A stretch of DNA of 64,000 nt from Streptomyces coacervatus. Lineage in GTDB: Bacteria > Actinomycetota > Actinomycetes > Streptomycetales > Streptomycetaceae. The stretch lies in the NCBI RefSeq assembly GCF_029223485.1, contig NZ_JARHTP010000012.1, forward strand, positions 1 through 64,000, in the 5' to 3' direction. Both the position numbers and the translations under genes were made by a program. The notes below the pieces were generated by a model. It searched no databases and was not told where the DNA came from. It saw only the letters and a list, made by a program, of their open reading frames with translations. Positions 9,901-22,600 of the stretch are shown here, piece after piece (positions within the stretch are counted from its first letter, which is position 1; every line of letters begins with the position of its first letter).

Positions 9901-10291
9901 ACATCTCGGCGGTGTGGCTGAAGCGGAAGGGCGCCATGCGTCGGGGGCGAGACGTCTTGGGGGGCCGCCCCACACGCTGCTTGCTGTCGCTCTCCGCCAT
10001 GGCGCTCGCGATGAGGCGATCCCACCCCCCAGTGCGTACAGGAGACCGTCCAGCACGCTCTTCCAGATAAGCGATCAGCGCGCGGTACTTGCAAAGTTTG
10101 TCCTCTGACGGCGCATAGACCCCATGCAGCCAGCCACCGAGCGTGCCTCTGGGGAGCTCAAATTCTTCGGCCATTCGCCTGTATGTGACCGATGCGGGTC
10201 TTGCCTTCTGTGCTTCGTCGTACAGCGACTTCAGGCAGGCGCCGAGTCGTTCGACGGCGCTCTGAGGTTCGTGGGTGTTCTCGGCGCTCAA
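6917..10291 (-). CDS. HTH-STAND NTPase with large helical-repeat C-terminus
   Basis: A 1,124-residue protein. I place the start at TTG 10291 because GAGGAG lies 6 bases upstream; a longer reading from 10390 has an unlikely Arg-rich leader. Domains in order: a helix-turn-helix (about residues 33-60, VTYRRMAEEFELPRGTLGGW); a STAND/NACHT-type P-loop ATPase with Walker A APPWAGKT at 162-169 and Walker B LLLIIDGLDED at 245-255; then some 650 residues of Ala/Leu-rich helical repeats resembling TPR sensors. STAND proteins are signalling ATPases that oligomerise on ligand binding, and several are anti-phage or regulatory. Lying between a CRISPR array and Cascade genes makes defence attractive, but no effector domain other than the HTH is visible. 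A transcription-coupled sensor is equally possible. Confidence 0.8.
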   Translation of the reverse strand: MSAENTHEPQSAVERLGACLKSLYDEAQKARPASVTYRRMAEEFELPRGTLGGWLHGVYAPSEDKLCKYRALIAYLEERAGRSPVRTGGWDRLIASAMAESDSKQRVGRPPKTSRPRRMAPFRFSHTAEMYRPQELTGREAESEQLQALIRKEETGYLALVAPPWAGKTAFLATFATNHAAEDIDLIAYFVRWRHGTDNARAFTKVMVSKLNEHIGGKPVRADTATLLALYEEAARKSAGRGRILLLIIDGLDEDAEAGIGREPSIASLLPPQLYPGLRVLVSRRWHPPLPGDVPGHHPLRRATQIPGFQPSPQADVLRSIALDDLAELFRDSRAWVHEIIGLLALANGGLSHRDLVDLVRIGGHAHAPIRFNLEDLLRSVAGRVLGPEDLEPDTFVLAHEALYRTVTDELGPEILTPLAQRLHTWADSYRADGWPESTPVYLLHHYPEFLKETGELDRWAHFALDHRRLLRLAERGRPDVALASLDHVTQVTPTPSVLAAAAASRSLLSPRNPLVPREVLRMLCLVGDVTRARALALAPTDAASKAVRLLEVVKGFKTMKTQKAADQAADLAREAAVWAQRAWQQNLVTMPSAEPDTEAVVSRTAVALAATGQPVPAIHMLRTVDICRPEHVSSAAEVAALLGESAPEFAAWLLDELTSEAEYQAESGEGSPAFAMHIWAAVAGADPGRAESARRKIRELSREPGEESASPEASDGSALPGPGLPEAFPADASAAEAGNALLDELHGTPTGVEQELLAVGEAPEKIRTLLTEANEREQLIRDMERLSAVGDSAQLHSCLDQFMKATARRSPATDWLPFLSQALADACNDVDTNLLSRLRGMLPDTDMHIRVLTSAALVHADAGQHDEALRCAALAAEMAEPMTAPGPPETLTIAQVFAHLGDAEQAAQWASPPHGRRPIGKAGICYRRTALAVEMGLAPNATMTRILNNNPSLIGFSAAGKELLAALSRIVAGAHTDAQITSLKGIARARLDTEPLIATGLSLLYAVHGDTERAADLTAALPDAAARGVAQATLAGYLAGIPAYLDVTADEDLWTLSVLRVLAHHAHPSGPGHDATVQTLVNEALGTSSWYWALPVLSREIPETLHRIVNILDQHHQARQLRW

Positions 10292-10462
10292 TCCGTCTCC
10301 TCGTCGGAAAGTCCCCGGACACTTTCTAAGCAGCCTACGAGCAGGGCGAACGCCGCTCGACCGGCATCGCGGAAGTCGCCGGAAACTCACCGGACGCGGG
10401 ACAACTGCCTCACCCGCCGCCGGAGAACCCGCTGGCAGCCTGTCTGGGAGGAACCCCTCATC

Positions 10463-10633
10463 ATGTCCGCACTGTTGACCAACGTCGCGGCGCTGGCCGC
10501 CGCATCCGGCCTCAGCTACTCGGTAGCCCTACTCAGCGTCGCCCTCGTCTCGGTCGTCTCGCGCACCCCCGCACGGCGCCGCGACGCACGGGCGACCCTG
10601 GCCCTCCTGCTGCGACGAGCACCCCGAGCATGA
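10463..10633 (+). CDS. Small single-helix membrane protein
   Basis: A 56-residue protein from ATG 10463, preceded by GGGAGGAA. It has one hydrophobic segment (residues about 5-33) and a basic C-terminal tail with TPARRRDARATLALLLRR. Small proteins of this type (hydrophobic N-terminus, RTPARRRDARATLALLL tail) recur across Streptomyces without assigned function. It diverges from the NTPase gene, sharing a 171-base intergenic region. Confidence 0.6.
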   Translation: MSALLTNVAALAAASGLSYSVALLSVALVSVVSRTPARRRDARATLALLLRRAPRA

Positions 10634-10836
10634 CGCCCCGTCGACTCTGCCGAACTCGGTAGCGTGTGTTACGTGGAACGTGGAACTCGGTGGAGTTTGT
10701 GTCAGGCGGTTCCATCGAACCGAGGACGCGCCTCGGCGTGACGTGGCAGCCTTGGCTCTGGCGGTGCTCAGAAGACCTCCCGCTGTTCCGCTTTCTGGCA
10801 CGGACCAGAGAGCGGAGCGCAGGAGGAAGGCGGACG

Positions 10837-10980
10837 GTGAGCGATCACTTACGGCGCTGGCTGGGGACCTGCCAGATCGACGCGAGGAGGTGGTTACGGA
10901 GACGCAGAGGCGACTTGGCCTGGCTGGTGATTGAGGCTGTCGTCGCGACGACGATCGCACGTCTCATGGCACTCAAGTAG
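10837..10980 (+). CDS. Very small basic/hydrophobic protein
   Basis: 47 residues from GTG 10837 behind GGAGGAAGG. The N-terminal half is Arg/Trp-rich (RRWLRRRRGDLAW) and the C-terminal half is hydrophobic (LVIEAVVATTIARLMAL). The good ribosome-binding site and the strong terminator 5 bases after the stop support expression. No family is recognised. Confidence 0.45.
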   Translation: MSDHLRRWLGTCQIDARRWLRRRRGDLAWLVIEAVVATTIARLMALK

Positions 10981-10984
10981 AAGA

Positions 10985-11019
10985 GGTCTCTCCCGGCATT
11001 GGACCTGCCGGGAGAGACC
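10985..11019 (+). terminator. Strong hairpin terminator
   Basis: A perfect 14-bp stem (GGTCTCTCCCGGCA with its complement) and a 7-base loop directly follow the 47-residue gene. It isolates the Cascade operon from upstream transcription, so casA must have its own promoter in the following 366 bases. Confidence 0.85.
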
Positions 11020-11188
11020 GTCTGTGGCCACGGCCAGCCTGGCACTGCTGAAGAGTCAAGGCGTCCCAACCATGGCAGCTCGGGGTGCTACTCGGACGAT
11101 ACCGGAAGCCGTCGTCCGTGAGTTGGCATGCCTCCTGCACGAGCAGGGATGAACCGTCGGTGGCGTTCGTTGGCACACACGCCTCAAC

Positions 11189-11282
11189 CGTTTCCCCGCG
11201 TTTGCGGGGATGGAAGTCCCGGTGGCCCGCGACCTGTCGTGAGTCCTTGTTGCAGACCAGCCGCGTTTACGGAGGCTTTTGA
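11189..11282 (+). ncRNA. Candidate two-repeat mini-CRISPR (CreR-like) upstream of casA
   Basis: Bases 11,189-11,220 contain CCCCGC-GTTT-GCGGGG, the same 6-bp stem as the array repeats, followed by ATGG as in the repeats, then AAG and TCCC. A second, more degenerate copy with CCGCGTTTACGG lies at 11,254-11,282. The two CGCGTTT cores are 65 bases apart, close to the array period of 61, leaving a spacer-like stretch of about 34 bases between them. The element is plus-strand, alone, and about 100 bases before the casA start. In several type I systems such degenerate mini-arrays make guide RNAs (CreR/CreA class) that direct Cascade to repress cas or toxin promoters. That role here is inference; I found no convincing target by eye. 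Confidence 0.45.
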
Positions 11283-11385
11283 TCAGAACACGCTGCTTCG
11301 CGCAACCCTTCGGCCCCCGCCCCGAACGCCTGCTACTTTCTTGCCCCTTCAGGTGGACATCCGCGAGACACCGAGGTCACACGCC

Positions 11386-12983
11386 ATGCACCTGGCTGAT
11401 TTACCCCCGTCCCACGGCACGAGCACGCGCCCTCGTTGGGACCCCCGCGAACACCAGTGCGCGCGGGCCCTGTCACTGGACGGCGAGGTGTTGGAACGGA
11501 ACCTGGCGGAGCTATTCACCCAGGCCGAGAAGACGGCGGACATCGACGGCGACACCCCCGGAGAGAAGATCGCGCTCGTCGAGTTCCTGCTCGCCCTCTG
11601 CTACACCTCTGGTACTTACCCCACATCCACAGAGCAGTGGCAGCAATGGGTCGAGGAGCCCTACCCGTTGGGCGCGGTTGCGTCGTGGTTGGAAAGCCAA
11701 CCGGACGAGGACTGGGACCTGTTCCACCCCGAAAAGCCCTTGGGGCAGAACGCCCTCCTCGCAACATTCCTCGAGGAGCACGGCACGGGGCCTGCTCAAC
11801 TGGTCATTGAACGTGCCGGGGACTACAACCAGTTCGCCGATCACCACCATCTCGAACATCCCGATCCACTGCCAGCGGCCAAAGCCTTCCGAGCCATGTT
11901 GACCCAACACGCCTTCGGTCTCTCCGGCCGTGCCCGAATCTCGGGCAAGGCGACCCTCGGGCCCGCCATCACCAACCTGGCCACCGGACGCCTCGGCGGC
12001 CGGATCCGCGTCCTCGCCGTGGGCCGAACTCTGGGCGACACCCTGCGCCTGAATCTGGTGCCAACCACAGACGACCCTCGCGTCCTTAACCTGACCTGGA
12101 CCCAGGGCCCGATTGAGCGCAGGGGTTTTAAGGCCAAGCCACCGGCCCGTGCTGTACGAGGCTTTGCGGACCTGCACAGCTACCTGGGCCGTTCCGTGCT
12201 GATGCGGCCGAGGGCCGGACTCGACGGCGATCAAGCCGTCGTCGACCGGGTGTTGATCGGGGCCGGTGAACTTCTGGACTTGGATGCGGAGGTGCACCTC
12301 CAGGACGCCGTCATGTCCGTCACGCGCACCGGGGAGAAGAAGCCCCTATGGCCGTCCGCCACCCGTGACCTGTGGCGCGAGGCGCATGCCCTCTATGCCG
12401 CGGTGGAGACGGAGTCGGGCGGGCTGTATGCGCGTCTGGCGAGACTGCCCAAGCAAAAAGGAGCCGATCGGCATCCCTTCGACCTGCTGGCGGTCGGACT
12501 CCTGTCCAACAAGACCACCCCCATCGGCTGGGTCACCAGCGTCTTCCCTTTCGCCCCGGGCCTGGCCCCGGTCCTCTACCAGACGTCACTGCGCGGTTCC
12601 CAGGTGGCGGAGCACATCGCGCGCAGCTTGGACCGGGCGGCGTATGCGGCCTGGGAGATCATGTATCCCAACCCCAAGCCCAGCGACAAGAAGGCGCAAC
12701 TCGCCCGCTTCGACGCCCGCGGCGAGCAGTGGAAAGCGACCGAAGAGCCCTTCCACACCCTGCTGTTGGACGTGGTCGACGGAGCGATGGTCACCGACTG
12801 CATGCCCGGATATGTGGAGTGGCTCGTCGAGATGGCACGGGATTTCCTGGGGAAACGCCTGGACTCGCTGCCGAAGAACGGACAAGGCCTGCGCGCCCGC
12901 GCTGCTGCCCTGAGGCGTTTCACGAGCGAACTCACCAGCCCCCGGGCACCGGCCGACCTCACGGCGTTCAAGGACGGAGAATC

Positions 12984-12987
<4 letters not shown>
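11386..12987 (+). CDS. casA: Cascade large subunit CasA (Cse1/Cas8e)
   Basis: A 533-residue type I-E large subunit, usually about 500 residues. The N-terminal part (residues 1-350) contains the family order: a DGEVLERNLAEL segment, the helical GEKIALVEFLLALCY region, and DWDLFHPEKPLGQNA, which matches the conserved FHPxxPFxQ block. The C-terminal part is the expected helical bundle. CasA recognises the PAM in target DNA and docks Cas3. The start chosen is ATG 11386; longer readings run into the mini-CRISPR and are unlikely. It is the first gene of the operon and its stop overlaps casB by ATGA. No cas3 precedes it, which is unusual for this subtype. Confidence 0.93.
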
Positions 12988-16478
<3,491 letters not shown>

Positions 16479-16738
16479 CCCCGCTGTAGACGATCTATCG
16501 GTCTCGGCCGGGAACCGGACGAACGTCCGTGCATCCACGGGCTGCTCCCTCGACACATCCATGATGGCGACGAACGTCATGTAGTCCTGCGCCTACAGAG
16601 CTGTTCTTCCCGGCCGCAACGGTGGCACCGGGGGGGGGAGGCAGATAGCGGTCCCCCGCCCGTGGGGGCCGGTCCCGCCCAGAAGGAGATGGCGCCGGCC
16701 TGTCCCTGGACACCCGTCAGGATCGCGATGGTTTCGTC
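16479..16738 (+). other. Leader-side region of array 2, with one degenerate repeat
   Basis: These 260 bases follow cas6e. I see no gene and no fragment recognisable as cas1 or cas2 on either strand. Bases 16,648-16,676 form a 29-base repeat-like unit (GTCCCCCGCCCGTGGGGG core, GGTCCC end), which is a decayed first repeat. Between it and the first clear repeat lie 62 bases, twice the usual spacer. A run of nine or ten G lies near 16,631. The region is GC-rich and lacks the AT-rich leader expected for an actively adapting array. Confidence 0.5.
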
Positions 16739-19027
16739 GTGCTCCCCGCACCCGCAGGGCTGATCCCCTCAACGCCAACCAGTGGAAGATGACCGTGAAG
16801 TGGTCCCCGCGCCCGCGGGAATGGTCCGCGACGGCGGCCAAGCCGCAGGACCTCGTACCCTGCTCCCCGCATCCGCGGTGGGGATGGCCCCGCCATCGCC
16901 AAGGCCGCGGCGATCGAGAACGACTGCTTCCGACACCCGAGGGGATGGTCCGCGGGCCACCTTCAGGGCGTCGCCCGTGATCTTCTGCTCCCCGCGCCCG
17001 CGGGGATGGTCCCGGGTCCGGCTCGGGTGCAGGGTGCTCATGATCCTACTCCCCGCGCCCGCGAGGATGGCTGTCGGCGTCGGCTGAACTCGGACCCACA
17101 TTCGGCCCAGAACTCACGCGCCGTCAGAGGGGCAGCGTTCGGCCGTCGTCGAGAATGGCCCCTCATGCAGCTTGTCGATGACGGCGCCGTTCTCTGCTCC
17201 CCCGGCCCGTGGGGATGGTCCCTGCACACGTTCGGAAAGTGAATGTAGATTGCCCTGTTCCCCGCACCTGCGGGGATGGTCCCCGCGCCTGGCGCGAGGT
17301 GAGAGACGCCCTCCACTGCTCCCTGCACCCGCGGGGATGGTCCCAAGGGCGACATCGTCTACCTTGCCGGGACTCCCAACTGCCCGCGCCCGCGGGGATG
17401 GCCCCACGCTGATCCGAGCGGACATCGACCTGCTCCTCACCCCCGAGGGAATCCCCCTCAACGGGCCCACGAGACGGGCGTGTTGACACTGCCCCGCACC
17501 CGCAGGGATGGTCCTGCGGTACTCGGCCACAACGCCGAGGGCGCCGGTCTGCTAGGGAGTCCCACGGCCCACTTCAATCCGCTCAACACCACCCACTGCT
17601 CCCCGCACCCGCGGGGATGGTCCCCTGCGCGAGCCCTACCGCGTGTACGTCGAAAACTGCTCCCCGCACCCGCAGGGATATGGGCCCCGCAGTCACCCCG
17701 CGCCGCGAAGGAGCCGAAGCTATTCAATCGCCCCAGGGGGATGGTCCCTCGGCGAGGTAGACGCGAGAGTGGTGGGCGAGTTGCTCCCCGCGCCTGCGGG
17801 GTTGGTCCCCGGGCGTTCCCATCCGTGTTGGCCTCATTGGGGTGCTCCCCGCACCCGCTGGGATGGTCCCAACCTCGACGTGCTGGAGAAGAAGCAGGAG
17901 CAGTGCTCCCCGCACCCGTGGGGGATGGTCCCACCGACCGCAACTACCGGTCCCAGCGCGGCATGTGCTCCCCGCCCGCGAGGATGGTCCCAGCCGGCCG
18001 GTGGCCATGGCCGCGCTGTAGAGCTGCTCCCCGCGCCAGCGGGGATGGTCCCCAGGGCACGCCCGCGGACCGTAAGGAGTTCATCTGTTCCCCGCCCCCG
18101 CGGGGATGGTCCCCGTGCGAACGCGGTGACCGCGCAGGAGCACTTCTGCTCCCCGCGCCCGCGGGGATGATCCCGGGGTAGCGTCCTCGGGTTCGACGAT
18201 CCGCTCCTGGTCCCCGCACCCGCGGGGATGGCCCCGACATCAAGGCCGCGGGTAGCGCCTTCACTGGTTGCGCCCCGCGCTCGTGGGGTGGTCCCGCCAT
18301 ACTGATCGTCCTGGTCTCCATGTTGCGTGCTCCCCGCACCTTCGGGGTTGGTCCCTACTCGGGAGCGACCGCCACGCTCGACGGCAACCGCTCCCCGCGC
18401 ACGCGGGGTTGGTCCCAACGACGTTGCATACGACCGGACGAAGCGGTTCTGCTCCCCGAGCCCGCGGGGTTGGCCCACACGTCGTGCGAAGGAACTGGCG
18501 TCGCAGGAGTTCCGTACCCTGCTCCTGCGGGGTTGGTCCCTCGGCCTCGCTCTGCGCCGACAGGCGATCAGTGCGTTCCCCGCTCCCGCGGGTATGGTCC
18601 CTGGTCGTCCTACAGCAGGCCCGGGTTGACGGCGTGGTCCCCGCACCCGCGGGGTTGGTTCCCGGTGAGGGCCCGCGTTCCTCCGCGCGGCGTCGTGTTC
18701 CCCGCACCCGCGGGAATAGTCCTTGATGTTGACAGTGGCGAGCCCGTACCGGCCCTGCTCCCCGCGCCCGCGGGGATGGCCCCTACACCGACCCGGCCGG
18801 CGGGCCCGACCTCGTCTGCTCCCCGCACCAGCGGGGATGGTCCCAAGGCCGGCGTCGAAGGGTCCAAGACGGTCGTCTGCTTCCCGCACTCGCGGGGATG
18901 GTCCCGTTCCTGCGCGCCCCGTGTGAACCCGCACCGCCTGATCCCCGCGCCCGCGGGGATGGTCCCTGGGTTGACGGGCCGGGGTGGCGCTCCCTCGCCT
19001 GCTTCCTGCGCCCGCGGGGATGGTCCC
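16739..19027 (+). CRISPR. CRISPR array 2, type I-E, about 36 repeats, plus strand
   Basis: A 61-base period of 29-base repeats starting GTGCTCCCCGC/CTGCTCCCCGC and ending GGGGATGGTCCC, in the same direction as the Cascade operon. The leader-proximal part is badly decayed: repeats at 16,921 and 17,043 carry several changes, and around 17,104-17,190 and 17,550 repeats cannot be recognised. Units from 17,598 onward are better preserved, with some poor copies such as 17,720. The array ends at 19,027 in front of a gene on the same strand. Confidence 0.96.
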
Positions 19028-19098
19028 GGCGCCTACTGCCTGGACCTTCTCTGCACCAAGCGGCGTTTCGCGAATCAAATAGGTAGCAAGCTGGCGAT

Positions 19099-19551
19099 AT
19101 GGAGTGGACAGCACCAGTGAGTACCGCGATCGGCGGTTTGATCGCTCTGGGATCTTCGTTTCTAGTGGATCGCCACCGATCGCGTAGAGACCGGGAGTTA
19201 CACAAACGGAGCGAACTGCGGTCGGCTTACGCGGCCTTTCTGCAGGCGACGACAGAAGCGAGTGAGATCTTATGGAACATCAGCCAAGGCCACGACAACG
19301 ATGAGACTGCACGAGCCCGCGCATTGACAGTGCTTCGGGACAGCAGTGTGCTTGCTCGGCGCTTCGAGCTCTCGTTGGTGACGAACGATGAAATGACGGC
19401 TTCGACGAGTCAATTGATTAAACTCTTGATCGCCTACCGTGACGCAGTAGGCCGGGGCATTCCGTACAACGACGAAGAGCTCAGCCGTCCGCGCAAGGAA
19501 TTCAACCACGAACGCGAACGGCTGATACGCGTGATGCGGGAGACTCTCTGA
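19099..19551 (+). CDS. Membrane-anchored unknown protein between CRISPR arrays 2 and 3
   Basis: A 150-residue protein from ATG 19099. Residues about 6-22 are hydrophobic (VSTAIGGLIALGSSFLV) and are followed by a basic DRHRSRRDRELHKR segment and a mainly helical soluble domain. The topology is a single N-terminal anchor with a cytosolic helical tail, common in small uncharacterised actinobacterial proteins. It is in the same direction as the arrays and its GC content is slightly lower than the surroundings. Arrays end 71 bases before and resume 55 bases after it, so it sits as an insertion in what was probably one array. There is no evidence for a CRISPR function. Confidence 0.6.
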   Translation: MEWTAPVSTAIGGLIALGSSFLVDRHRSRRDRELHKRSELRSAYAAFLQATTEASEILWNISQGHDNDETARARALTVLRDSSVLARRFELSLVTNDEMTASTSQLIKLLIAYRDAVGRGIPYNDEELSRPRKEFNHERERLIRVMRETL

Positions 19552-19606
19552 CCGCCACCAGGTTGAGCCAGCTGTTGGTGCAGTCAAGTGACCAGGCCTG
19601 GCACCA

Positions 19607-22600
19607 CTGCTCCCCGCACTCGCGGGGATGGCCCCAACGCCTGGCGCCGAGCCGAAGCCGCGCTCGACTGCTCCCCGCGCCCGCGGGGATGGTCCCCGGC
19701 CCCGGCTGCGGCACCTGGACGGCACGTCCTGCTCTCCGCGCCCGCGGGGATGGTCCCGGCATCACTTGCAGCGTCGTGTTCGGTTCGTCCTGCTCCCCGC
19801 ACTCGCGGGGGTGGCCCCGGCGCCGCCCTCGACCTCGACCTCGACCTGACGGACGTCTGCTCCCCGCGCCCGCGGGGATCGTCCCTCCGTCGCCGACACC
19901 TCCGCCGCCCTGCTTTTCGCGCCCACGGGGATGGTTCTCGACGACGGCCCCGGCCATCCCGAGTGATCGGGGTGCTCTCCGCGCCTGCGGGGATGGTCCC
20001 GAGATGGCGATGCTGGTCGCTCCCCTCGGCGTCTGCTCCCCGCGCCCGCGGGGATGGACCCACCTGCTGGTAGACGACACGGTCCTGAGCCGAGTGGTCC
20101 CCGCGCTGACGAAGTTGATCTCTGGCAGGCCCCGGACGGGCTTTCCCCTAGTGTGAGGTCCCCGTGCCCGCGAGGGTGGTCCCCAAGTGTCCGGCGCGGC
20201 TCACTGCGCCCGCGGGGTTGATCCCGGTCCGCCATAGGCCCGGTACGTCAGCCCAATGCGCTCCCCGCGCCCGCGGGGATGGTCCTCACGTGGCGATGCT
20301 GAGCCTTCAGGCCACGCAGTGCTCCCCGCGCCCGCGGGTATGATCCCGGCCACCATGACGTCCCGTCCCCGAGATGCTGTGGTCCCCGCACCTGTGGGGT
20401 TGATCCCTGTCAGCTCGTCACCAGAGAGGCAGATCCAGCGTGGTCCCCGTGCCCGCGGGGATGACCCCTACTCGATCTACGGCAACTGGCCCCGCACCGA
20501 GTGTTCCCCGCGCCCGTGGGGTTGATCCCGGCCACCAGGAACTTCCCGTTGACCTCGGCAGGTGGTCCCCGCGCCTGCGGGGTTGAATCCCGGTAACGTT
20601 CGGTGGCGTAGACGGTGATAGCCGTAGTCCCCGCGCCCGTCGGGATGGTCCCATCGCGATGGGCCAGGAAGATCTTCGACGGTAGTGCTTCCCACACCCG
20701 CGGGGGTGCTCCCGTCTGGGTGTCTCCCGCGGTACGGTGCAGCGCCCGTTTCCCGCACCGGCGGGGATGGTCCCAACTCAATCCGGTCCAGCGCCACCCC
20801 GAGTTGCTGCTCCCCGCATCCGCAGGGATGGTCCCAACTCCAAGATCCTGGTGAACTCGGCCTTCAACTGCTCCCCGCCCCTGCGGGGATGGTCCCGCCC
20901 GGATGCTCACCGTCGCAATCGAGCAGACCTGTCCCCGCGCCCGCGGGGATGGTCCCCACACGCCGGGGCACTGCCAGGTCGTGGCTGCCTACTCCCCGTA
21001 CCCGCTGGGTTGGCCCCACAACGGTCTCGTTCGCCTCCATGCCGTCGAGGCGCTCTCCGCACTCGTGGGGTTGGTCTCGCCTCGGTGGCCGCAGAACCGC
21101 TGGGCATGGGGTACTCCCCGCACTCGCGGGGATGGTCCCAGGACCGGCGGGAGGTCCGGGTGATGCTTCTGGTGCTCCCCGCAACCGCGGGGATGGCCCC
21201 GACAGGGTGACCGTCGACGTGGAGCCGGTGGTGTGCTCCCCGCACCTGCGGGGTTGGCCTGAGGGCCCCGCCGACCGCGACCTTCTCGCCTCCGTGCTCC
21301 CCGCACCCGCGGGGATGATCACCCGTCCACGGCCCATGCCCGGCACGACGACCCGTGCTCCCCGCAATTGCGGGGATGGTCCCTACGTCAGGTCGATATC
21401 AGCCCTGGCCGATCAGTGCTCCCCGCACCCGCGGGGGATGGCCCCTCGTACCGGATCGGGGGCGGATGCGGTAGAACTGCTCCCTCGCGCTCGCGGGGGT
21501 GGTCCCCAGGTGTGCTCGACCAGCACGGACATCCAGGCATGCTCCCCGCACCCGCGGGGATGGTCCCGTCTCCCGTAGAGGGATACGGCCGATGGTCAGT
21601 TGCTCCCATCACCCGCGGGGATGGCCCCTGGAAGGTCTCCCAGGGCTCCATGAACCTGAACTGCTCCCCGCACCCGCGGGGGTGGACCCGACGAAGCAGC
21701 CATGCAAGGCATCCGCGGCACCTGCTCCCGGCACTCGCGGGGTTGGCCCTGTCTACCTCGGCCTGCCGATCCGAACCGCCGGCTACTCCCCGCACCCGCG
21801 GGGTTGGTCCCGGGATGTACAGCTTCACTCCGGTCGGGATCGCGTGCTCCTCGCACCCGCGGGGTTGGTCCCATGGCCACCTCGTTGAGGTATGCGGTGG
21901 CCCAGTGCTCCCCGCAATTGCGGGGTTGGTCCCTTCGCGTCGTCGATACCGACACCGATCAGCTTGTGCTCCCCGCACCCGCGGGGATGGTCCCTGGGCG
22001 ACCCCCGTTCAGATCGTGCTCGACGAGTGTTCCCCGCAACTGCGAGCTTGGTTCCGTGTTCTCGTTGGCGAAGCCGAAGGCACCGAAATGCTCCCCGCAC
22101 GCGCGGGGTTGGTCCCACGTCGTACTCGGGGTGCTGCTGCCAACCAGTGGAAGATGACCGTGAAGTGGTCCCCGCGCCCGCGGGGATGGTCCCAAGCGGA
22201 ACCGGTGTTTCGGGTGGCTGTCATGCTGCTTCCCGCACCCATGGGGATGGCCCCAGGTCGTGCGTCGAATCGAGCGGGTCGAACCACTGCTCCCTGCATC
22301 CGCGGGGATAGTTCCTGCCAAGGCTCGCCCGCTCGGTCTCCGTCCGGGTGCTCCCCGCAGCCGCGGGGTTGGTCCCCGCCGGGCGTCCTTGAGGGTCGGC
22401 AAGTTCTTCTGCTCCCCGCACCCGCGGAGGCGTGAGCGACGACTGGTCGGCCTTGTCGGATCCCTGCTCCCCGCACCCGCGGGGATGGCCCCTGCACGTA
22501 CAGCGGCGTGAGCGTCTTCGCGATGTGCTCCCCGCACCGGCGGGGATGGTCTCTGCTCCGCGATCCGACGAGCGAGATCGGTGCTGTGCTCCCCGCATCC

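Noticed and set aside
11158-11164. Seven-base match (CGGTGGC) between the mini-CRISPR spacer and sequence just upstream, as a self-target
   Set aside because: Too short for this GC content and not next to an AAG-type PAM.
10985-11386. Possible cas3 remnant before casA
   Set aside because: Only a terminator, short meaningless frames and the mini-repeat element are present; no HD or DExH motif.
16479-16738. Possible cas1/cas2 remnant after cas6e
   Set aside because: Both strands were read for Cas1 and Cas2e motifs; nothing matched. The minus-strand frame MTFVAIMDVSREQPV resembles neither.
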